Shown: one piece after another, positions 58,199 through 64,000 of the stretch
How the letters are laid out: each line of letters begins with the position of its first letter
Position numbering within the stretch: position 1 is the stretch's first letter
Origin: Paracoccaceae bacterium
Lineage (GTDB): Bacteria > Pseudomonadota > Alphaproteobacteria > Rhodobacterales > Rhodobacteraceae
Reading direction: 5' to 3'
Length of the DNA stretch: 64,000 bases
Assembly (NCBI GenBank): GCA_021775315.1
Contig: JAJFIC010000052.1
Coordinates: forward strand, 82,416-146,415
Position numbers and translations under genes: made by a program
The notes under the pieces: model-generated
Databases searched by the model: none
Told to the model about the DNA's origin: nothing
Seen by the model: the letters and a program-made list of their open reading frames with translations, nothing else

Positions 58199-59743
58199 GT
58201 GGCCAGACGAGCACGAAGCGGTGGGCGCGCAGGCAATGCGCGGCGCGATTCGACCAAAGCGATTGAACAGATGCCGTGGCGCATTCCGGTCAACACGGAC
58301 CGCCCGACAGAGCCGCTGGACCAGGACGGCGTGCAAGCGATTCATGACGGCGCGATGCGGATATTGGAAGATATCGGGATTGAGTTTCTGAACCCCGAGG
58401 CGCTGGGCATACTCAAAAAGGCTGGCTGCACCGTTAACGGCGAGAACGTTAAGATGGGCCGGGAATTCGTGATGGAAATGCTGGCCCATGCGCCCGCCGA
58501 ATTCGTTATCACGCCGCGCAACCCGGAACGCGCAATTCCGCTTGGCGGCAAACATATTCTGTTTGGCAATGTTTCGTCACCGCCGAATTACTGGGATCTT
58601 GAAACCGGAAAAATCAGCGGTACTTTTGAGGGCTTCAGCAATCTGATGAAGCTGACACAATATTTCAACTGTATCCATTTCGCGGGTGGGTATCCTGTAG
58701 AGCCAGTTGACGTGCATGCCTCCACGCGGCATCTGAAATGTGTGTCGGAAAAGCTGATCCTGACGGACAAGGTTGTGCACGCCTATAGTCTTGGCCGCGA
58801 GCGGGTCGAGGACGTGATGGAAATGACCCGGATTGCAGGCGGGTTGACCCGCGATGAATTTGATGCCGCCCCGCATATGTACACCAACATCAATTCGGTC
58901 AGCCCGCTGAAGCATGATTTCCCCATGCTTGAGGGCGCGATGATCCATGCCCGGCGCATGCAACCGGTCGTAGTGACGCCGTTTACTTTGGCTGGCGCAA
59001 TGGCGCCGGTGACCATGTCGGGGGCGGTTACGTTGTCGATTGCCGAAGGACTGGCCGCGATTGTTCTGTTGCAGGTGGTGAATCCCGGCGCGCCGGTGGC
59101 GATCGGGACCTTTACATCCAATGTCGACATGAAATCCGGCGCTCCTGCTTTTGGTACCCCGGAATACATGCGCGCTACCCAAATGACGGGGCAAATGGCG
59201 CGGTTTTACGGCCTGCCGATGCGGGCCTCAGGCGTTTGTGCAGCAAATGTGCCGGACGGGCAGGCGATGTGGGAAACGTCAAACTCGCTTTGGTCTGCGG
59301 TACAAAGTGGCGCAAATTTTGTTTACCACGCTGCTGGCTGGTTGGAGGGTGGCCTGATTGCCAGCCCGGAAAAGTTCATCATGGATTGTGAAGCGATTCA
59401 GATGATCGAGCGGTATATGGAACCTGAAGTGGTCGCGACCGCGCCCGAAGACATTGCCATTGAGGCGATACGCGAGGTCGGGCCGCAGGGGCATTTCTTT
59501 GGTGTTCAGCACACGCAGGATCGTTATGAAACCGCTTTTTACAGCCCCTTTGTCAGTGATTGGCGCAATTACGAGGCATGGGAACTTGATGGCGGCACCT
59601 GGACGGCAGAGCGTGCGCATAACGTTTTCAAGGACATTCTGAACGAGTTTACCCCGCCAGTGATGGATGAGGCCGTGAAGGAAGAATTGATGGCCTTTGT
59701 TGACAAACGCACCGCTGAGGGTGGCGCGCCAACGGATTTCTAA
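58199..59743 (+). CDS. MttB-superfamily methyltransferase, pyrrolysine-free
   Basis: A 514-residue member of the trimethylamine methyltransferase (MttB/COG5598) family with the TIM-barrel segment pattern of that group (NYWDLETGKISGTFEGF, GVCAANVPDGQAMWE). No in-frame TAG occurs, so it is not a pyrrolysine enzyme; related proteins such as MtgB demethylate glycine betaine or other quaternary amines to a corrinoid protein. No corrinoid protein lies next to it. Start is GTG after AGGAGAG. Carnitine genes 25 kb away would yield glycine betaine, a possible link. Confidence 0.85.
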   Translation: MARRARSGGRAGNARRDSTKAIEQMPWRIPVNTDRPTEPLDQDGVQAIHDGAMRILEDIGIEFLNPEALGILKKAGCTVNGENVKMGREFVMEMLAHAPAEFVITPRNPERAIPLGGKHILFGNVSSPPNYWDLETGKISGTFEGFSNLMKLTQYFNCIHFAGGYPVEPVDVHASTRHLKCVSEKLILTDKVVHAYSLGRERVEDVMEMTRIAGGLTRDEFDAAPHMYTNINSVSPLKHDFPMLEGAMIHARRMQPVVVTPFTLAGAMAPVTMSGAVTLSIAEGLAAIVLLQVVNPGAPVAIGTFTSNVDMKSGAPAFGTPEYMRATQMTGQMARFYGLPMRASGVCAANVPDGQAMWETSNSLWSAVQSGANFVYHAAGWLEGGLIASPEKFIMDCEAIQMIERYMEPEVVATAPEDIAIEAIREVGPQGHFFGVQHTQDRYETAFYSPFVSDWRNYEAWELDGGTWTAERAHNVFKDILNEFTPPVMDEAVKEELMAFVDKRTAEGGAPTDF

Positions 59744-59756
59744 GCAACCTGATTGC

Positions 59757-59793
59757 GGCCCTTTGGGCCATTACATATTAGCCCCTTTGGGGC
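59757..59793 (+). terminator. Tandem hairpins after the MttB-family gene
   Basis: GGCCC-TTT-GGGCC (59757-59769) and GCCCC-TTT-GGGGC (59781-59793): two small perfect stems with the same loop, 14-57 bases after the stop. Probable termination zone. Confidence 0.5.
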
Positions 59794-59835
59794 GGGTTCG
59801 CTCCGCTTGGGAGTATTTGGCGCAATAAAGAATGG
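59788..59835 (+). repeat. Rhodobacterales-type intergenic GGGAGTATTTGG motif
   Basis: The stretch around CTTGGGAGTATTTGG followed by an A-rich tail resembles a short motif that recurs between genes in many Rhodobacteraceae. Only one copy was noticed in this window. The identification is from memory of such genomes, not from a search. Confidence 0.35.
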
Positions 59836-59940
59836 TTGGTTGTGCGGTGTCAGCGGGTGTCTGGGGTATGCCAATCACCCGTTGACGCTGTGCGCGCCCG
59901 CGCCTTACCATCCGGCAATGCATTTTGCGGAGGGCTGGCT

Positions 59941-61725
59941 ATGACACAATCCGAAAATCCAATGAGATTGCGTCTGACGCTCGCAGTGATTGGCGCGATC
60001 GCTGGCTTCTTTTTCTGGATGCTGTTTGAGCATCTGCCGGATGTGATCAGTGACCAGCGATTGTTGATGCTGCTGGCGGCATTTATTGGCAGTTTGTTTG
60101 GCGGATTGCTGTTGATGGTCGGTCGACTTGGGCTGCGCGCTGCTGCACGCTATGCCGTTGGTATTGCACTGGTTTCTTCTTTGTTGCTGTATTGGGCCAG
60201 CTTTCGCTTTCTGGATGTGTCGACATTTTTTGACAGTATTCACCCGGTTTTTGCCCTGATTGTTCTGGCACATCTGCCCTTGCCATTTGCAATGGCGCAA
60301 GAAACCGCGCCAGGGGGATGGCTGGATTACGAGGGTCTGTTTGACCATGCCTGGTCGATCTTGGTGCGCACCATAACAGCGTGGGGATTTACCGGTCTGT
60401 TCTGGTTGGTCATTTTCTTAAGCGACCAGTTGTTAGAGCTGGTCGGGTTTGAATACCTCGGTGAATTTGTCGATCATTATTGGGTTTCAATGCCGCTGAC
60501 CGGTATTGTTGTTGGCTTGGCGATGGCCGTGCTGAATGAGCTGAAAACTGTGGTGTCAACGCTGCGTCGTCTTGCGTTGCAGCTGTTGCGGTTGTTGCTG
60601 CCGTTGGTTGCCGTGGTCGTAGCGTTGTTCATCGTACTGGTGCCATTTCGCGGATTGGAGCAGGTGTTTGGTTCGCTTTCTGCGGCTGGGACGATGTTGG
60701 CGATGGCTGCAGGTGCCGTTACGCTGATCACCTCGGCGGTGGATGCGCGGGACGGGGATGCGGCGCATTCAAGGGTCATGGTGATGTCTGCCAAGGCCTT
60801 GTCGGTTTTGCTGCCGATTATCGCTGGTATTTCGGTTTATGCGATTTGGGTTCGGGTGGGGCAATATGGCTGGACACCGGCGCGGATAGCTGCGGGGCTG
60901 ACATCGCTTGTCGTTTTGGCCTACGCGCTGACATATGCCAGTTCGGTTTTGGTCGGTTTTGCGTGGCGACAGCGTATACGTCTGGCCAACACCTGGATGG
61001 CTGTGTCGGTCATTGCTTTGTCGGTTTTGTGGCTGAGCCCGGTTTTGAATGTTGAACGTATATCGGCAAACAACCACTTGGCGCGATTTGACGATGGCCG
61101 GATTTCCGTGGCTGAACTGGATGTCTGGCGGTTGGGTGATGATTGGGGCATTGCGGGTCAGGCAGCCTTGGCGCGTATTCGCCAGATCAAGGATCACCCA
61201 TCGCAAGTGGCGCTGAGCGATAAACTGGCGCGGTTTGATCAGGGCGAAAGCCGCTGGAGTTTTGAGCATGATCGCGGCGGATCTGAAAATACAAAGGATG
61301 TTGCGCGGCTGAAAACGATTCTACCCGTGGGACCGGCAGGGCAGCTCATTCCGGATGGCGCATTGGAGGAAATTCCCCGCGTCACGGTCGGGCGCATATT
61401 GGCGTCCTGTGAAAATCAGTTGGTCGATGGGCGTCCGGGTTGTGCCGCGGTTATTGGGTCGTTTTCGCGTGCGAAAGAAGAGCACTCAGTTGTGCTGTTC
61501 TGGCGTAGTTCCAGTGCCGCTAAAACCGAGATTATTGTTCTGGATCAAGTGAATGTAACTGGAAAATTCAGATATAAAAGGTCGGTTTTTTCAATCGGTG
61601 GAGATGCCGAAGCCCAACCGGCAGAAGAGCTGATTGCGGCGGTCCAAAACGGTGATTTCAGGTTTGCACCGGCGCGGATGGATGCGGTTGAGATCAACAA
61701 TATCCAGATTTTGCCACGGCGTTGA
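59941..61725 (+). CDS. DUF4153 membrane protein
   Basis: A 594-residue protein with about 11 hydrophobic helices in the first 420 residues and a soluble C-terminus of about 175 residues. The segment GFTGLFWLVIFLSDQLLELVG and the later helices match DUF4153; function unknown. The ATG at 59941 has GGAGG seven bases upstream, so the open frame from 59836 is not used. The 197-base gap before it holds hairpins and the motif at 59788. Confidence 0.82.
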   Translation: MTQSENPMRLRLTLAVIGAIAGFFFWMLFEHLPDVISDQRLLMLLAAFIGSLFGGLLLMVGRLGLRAAARYAVGIALVSSLLLYWASFRFLDVSTFFDSIHPVFALIVLAHLPLPFAMAQETAPGGWLDYEGLFDHAWSILVRTITAWGFTGLFWLVIFLSDQLLELVGFEYLGEFVDHYWVSMPLTGIVVGLAMAVLNELKTVVSTLRRLALQLLRLLLPLVAVVVALFIVLVPFRGLEQVFGSLSAAGTMLAMAAGAVTLITSAVDARDGDAAHSRVMVMSAKALSVLLPIIAGISVYAIWVRVGQYGWTPARIAAGLTSLVVLAYALTYASSVLVGFAWRQRIRLANTWMAVSVIALSVLWLSPVLNVERISANNHLARFDDGRISVAELDVWRLGDDWGIAGQAALARIRQIKDHPSQVALSDKLARFDQGESRWSFEHDRGGSENTKDVARLKTILPVGPAGQLIPDGALEEIPRVTVGRILASCENQLVDGRPGCAAVIGSFSRAKEEHSVVLFWRSSSAAKTEIIVLDQVNVTGKFRYKRSVFSIGGDAEAQPAEELIAAVQNGDFRFAPARMDAVEINNIQILPRR

Positions 61726-61805
61726 AATCTTTCTGATTGTTTCGGGATTTTTAACGGGTTCGACCTAGTCTTCCGGCAGGTGATGTGACGGAGGAAGGAT
61801 TTGTT

Positions 61806-62399
61806 GTGCATGGACTGGTAAACCGCTCGATACAGCGATTTGTGCAAAACACTTATGGTGAGCAGACCTGGGCAGACATCTGTCATGACGCGGAACTTGG
61901 GTTTGCGAATTTCGAGTCGATGCTGAGCTATGACAGCAGCCAGACTGAGGCTGTGTTGAATGTAACCTGTAAAAAGCTTCAGCGCGGTCGTATTGGGTTG
62001 CTGGAAGACATCGGAACTTTTCTGATCTCTGATCCTGCGTCGGATGCATTGCGGCGTTTGTTGCGGTTCGGCGGCGAAAACTTTGAAGAATTTCTGCTTT
62101 CACTTGACGATTTGCACGACCGGGCGCAACTGGCTTTGCCCGATCTTGACCTGCCGTCGCTGGAATTGCGGGAACACTCAGCCAAATCCTTTGAATTGCA
62201 ATATAAATGGCAGGAACCGGGATTCGGAACTTTGGTATTGGGAATTTTACGTGCCATGGCAGACGATTACGGGGCGTTGGTTTTGCTTGATCATTCCCAC
62301 GGGCAGGATGATGTCGGTGACCATGACCGGATTTCAATCAGTTTGCTGGATGCGGAATTTGCCCAGGATCGCGGATTTGAACTTGGTGGTGCGCATTGA
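61806..62399 (+). CDS. H-NOX haem nitric oxide/oxygen-binding protein, variant
   Basis: A 197-residue H-NOX protein. The GTG at 61806 gives the canonical MHGLVNRSIQRFV start and has AGGAAGG in place. The proximal haem ligand is His104 (SLDDLHDRAQLALP), the same number as in the Vibrio cholerae protein. The YxSxR motif that holds the haem propionates should fall at 133-137, but here it reads YKWQE: tyrosine kept, Ser to Trp, Arg to Glu. It overlaps an HNOBA-GGDEF gene and probably senses NO for it, if it still binds haem. Confidence 0.82.
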   Translation: MHGLVNRSIQRFVQNTYGEQTWADICHDAELGFANFESMLSYDSSQTEAVLNVTCKKLQRGRIGLLEDIGTFLISDPASDALRRLLRFGGENFEEFLLSLDDLHDRAQLALPDLDLPSLELREHSAKSFELQYKWQEPGFGTLVLGILRAMADDYGALVLLDHSHGQDDVGDHDRISISLLDAEFAQDRGFELGGAH

Positions 62400-62401
62400 C
62401 G

Positions 62402-63454
62402 ATGCGTGTGGCTGATTTCGCGCCGAGCGACGTAAAGGCATATCACAAAGGTCCTTTGTTGGGTAAAGTTGCGATTGACCGGTTGATGCCAATGCATTTG
62501 TGGGTCGGGCCGACCGGGCATGTGATACGGGTCGGGCCAACACTGCGGAAATTGCGACCGGGGCAGGCGCTTGTCGGCCAGCGGTTAACGGAATTGCTGG
62601 AATTTCGCAGGCCGCGCGGGGTACAGGTGATGGCTGATCTGATTGCGCGCGACGGGGCTTCGATACAGGTTTTGTTTCGTGCAGCACCGCGCAGTTCAAT
62701 GAAAGGAATTATCGTGGCCCTGCCACAGCAACAGGGCGTTTTGATCAACCTTTCAATTGGAATCTCAGTGGCTGAAACGGTCAGCAAATTTGGCCTTGTC
62801 AGCAAGGATTTTGCGCCTTCGGATCCGACCGTCGAAATGCTCTATTTGATTGAAGCGCAGTCGGCCATTTTAAAGGAAAGCAAAAAGCTGAACACGCGGT
62901 TGCAGGGGGCCAAAATAGCGGCGGAAGAACAAGCATATACCGATACTTTGACGGGTTTGAAAAACCGCCGGGCGCTGGATCATATAATGGGGCGGTTGAT
63001 TGGGCGGGCGCCAAACGACAAGTTTGGCCTGATGCATGTGGATCTCGATTTTTTTAAGTCAGTCAACGACACGCATGGCCATGCCGCCGGAGATCATGTT
63101 TTGCAGGAGGCCGCTCGAATTTTTATTGAGGAAACCCGTTCGGACGATATTGTTGCACGCTCCGGCGGAGACGAATTTGTTCTGATTTTGATGGATTGCG
63201 TTGATGAAAAAATGCTGAACAAAATAGCAGGGCGGATCATAGACCGGTTGCAACGTCCAATTATGTTTGACGGCCTTGATTGCCGGGTTAGCGCCAGTAT
63301 CGGAATTACTTTGTCTAACAACTATAACGAACTGACCGCTGATCAAGTTTGCAGCGATGCGGATGCTGCGCTGTATCAATCCAAACATAAAGGCCGGTCG
63401 TGCTATACGCTGTTCACGCCGGACGGGGATAAACATCTGCAGAAAGGAAACTGA
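62402..63454 (+). CDS. HNOBA-GGDEF diguanylate cyclase, H-NOX partner
   Basis: A 350-residue protein. Residues about 20-165 resemble the HNOBA (PAS-like) domain that links H-NOX to the catalytic domain in soluble guanylate cyclases (AIDRLMPMHLWVGPTGHVIR, then DFAPSDPTVEMLYLIEAQSAIL). A short coiled coil leads to a GGDEF domain with an intact SGGDEFVLIL and an I-site RSDD five residues before it. It should make c-di-GMP under H-NOX control. ATG at 62402 is preferred; TTG at 62396 overlaps the H-NOX stop. Confidence 0.88.
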   Translation: MRVADFAPSDVKAYHKGPLLGKVAIDRLMPMHLWVGPTGHVIRVGPTLRKLRPGQALVGQRLTELLEFRRPRGVQVMADLIARDGASIQVLFRAAPRSSMKGIIVALPQQQGVLINLSIGISVAETVSKFGLVSKDFAPSDPTVEMLYLIEAQSAILKESKKLNTRLQGAKIAAEEQAYTDTLTGLKNRRALDHIMGRLIGRAPNDKFGLMHVDLDFFKSVNDTHGHAAGDHVLQEAARIFIEETRSDDIVARSGGDEFVLILMDCVDEKMLNKIAGRIIDRLQRPIMFDGLDCRVSASIGITLSNNYNELTADQVCSDADAALYQSKHKGRSCYTLFTPDGDKHLQKGN

Positions 63455-63495
63455 GTTATCAAAGCCGCGGGTTTGACTGACATCTCAGGGCAATG

Positions 63496-64000
63496 TCAGC
63501 CGCCGATTTCGCGCCAGCGGCGACCATCGCGGTGCATCAGCATCAGCGCGTCTTCTGGGCCGGAACTACCCGGGTCGTAGGGGCTGGGTTTTTCCTGACC
63601 TTCAGCCCAAGCGCGGCAGACCGGATCGATCCATTCCCACGCAGCTTCGACCTCGTCGCCGCGCATGAACAGGGTTTGGTCGCCCCGGATAACATCCATG
63701 ATCAGGCGTTCATAGGCATCCGGCACAACGATGTCGGCGCCCAAAGCCTCGGCAAAGCTCATATCAAGGGGAACTTCGGTTAGGCGCATTCCGCCTGGGC
63801 CGGGTTCTTTGATTGTCATTCTTAGGGTGATGCCTTCGTCGGGTTGCAGCCGAATAATCAACGCATTGCCGCGCCGGTTTTCCATTGCGGGAAAGATTGA
63901 ATGCGGCGGGTCACGAAACACAATGGCAATCTCGGACAATCTTGCGCGTAATTTTTTGCCGGTTCTCAAGTAAAACGGCGTTCCCGCCCACCGCCAGTTC
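63496..64000 (-). CDS. zwf: Glucose-6-phosphate dehydrogenase, C-terminal part
   Basis: The last 167 codons of zwf; the gene continues past the right edge. The reading frame at the edge gives WAGTPFYLRTGKKL, the conserved C-terminal-domain motif of G6PD, followed by IRLQPDEGI and AYERLIMDVIRGDQTLFMRGDEVEAAW, also typical. The enzyme oxidises glucose-6-phosphate with NADP in the Entner-Doudoroff or pentose phosphate route. It converges on the GGDEF gene with a 41-base gap. Confidence 0.93.
   Translation of the reverse strand, partial: NWRWAGTPFYLRTGKKLRARLSEIAIVFRDPPHSIFPAMENRRGNALIIRLQPDEGITLRMTIKEPGPGGMRLTEVPLDMSFAEALGADIVVPDAYERLIMDVIRGDQTLFMRGDEVEAAWEWIDPVCRAWAEGQEKPSPYDPGSSGPEDALMLMHRDGRRWREIGG

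Noticed and set aside
58199..59743. Pyrrolysine-containing MttB
   Set aside because: No in-frame TAG codon interrupts the gene.

Overview
The window is chromosomal DNA from an alphaproteobacterium, very probably a marine Rhodobacterales member of the Roseobacter group. This rests on gene content: sitABCD manganese import, xsc/pta/tauR plus soeABC for sulfonate sulfur, carnitine catabolism, a pyrrolysine-free MttB homologue, and an O2-independent ubiquinone cluster with a perfect Fnr-type box. Coding density is high and no gap exceeds about 225 bases. I saw no tRNA, rRNA, CRISPR array, insertion sequence or prophage.

Layout. 1-2.2 kb: end of a GNAT gene and a dgcN-dgcA pair (D-glutamate catabolism type). 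2.4-5.1 kb: a long U32-family protein and a sulfotransferase-like protein. 5.2-9.9 kb: ubiX-ubiD facing ubiT-ubiU-ubiV, with a palindromic Fnr box between them. 9.9-13.3 kb: sitABCD. 13.5-18.8 kb: an operon of three exported proteins (double vWA, possible NTF2-like, HExxH metalloprotease) that I cannot assign to any known system. 19-21.8 kb: a copper oxidase and a His/Met-rich exported protein, divergent from a Crp/Fnr regulator. 22-30 kb: housekeeping and accessory enzymes, including pepF behind a 5' hairpin and an orphan ImuA-like gene with a near-consensus SOS box. 29.7-34 kb: carnitine catabolism (CdhR-like regulator, BKACE, carnitine dehydrogenase-thioesterase fusion, SDR). 34-36.4 kb: XRE regulator, DUF2061 protein and fatty acid desaturase. 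36.4-37.9 kb: msrB and an EamA transporter. 38-48.3 kb: soeABC with an embedded alpha/beta hydrolase, then pta, xsc and tauR with TauR-type direct repeats. 48.3-53.5 kb: NUDIX, DUF983, an EF-hand/ECF sigma/metal-sensor cluster, pleD and DUF3572. 53.5-58 kb: marR and a self-sufficient (fused-reductase) reductive dehalogenase, with a HAD hydrolase divergent. 58.2-64 kb: MttB homologue, DUF4153 protein, an H-NOX/HNOBA-GGDEF pair and the 3' end of zwf.

How the genes fit together. Xsc converts sulfoacetaldehyde to acetyl phosphate and sulfite, Pta makes acetyl-CoA, and SoeABC oxidises the sulfite at the membrane. UbiT/U/V with UbiD/X supply ubiquinone when oxygen is absent. A 104-bp palindromic repeat occurs twice, each time exactly between convergent genes and supplying stop codons.

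Most distinctive items: the fused reductive dehalogenase with paired MarR operators; the H-NOX that keeps its haem histidine but has lost YxSxR next to an HNOBA-GGDEF cyclase; the unassigned vWA/NTF2/metalloprotease operon; and a ubiD with no ordinary start codon where one is expected. All family calls come from reading motifs by eye; no database search was run.
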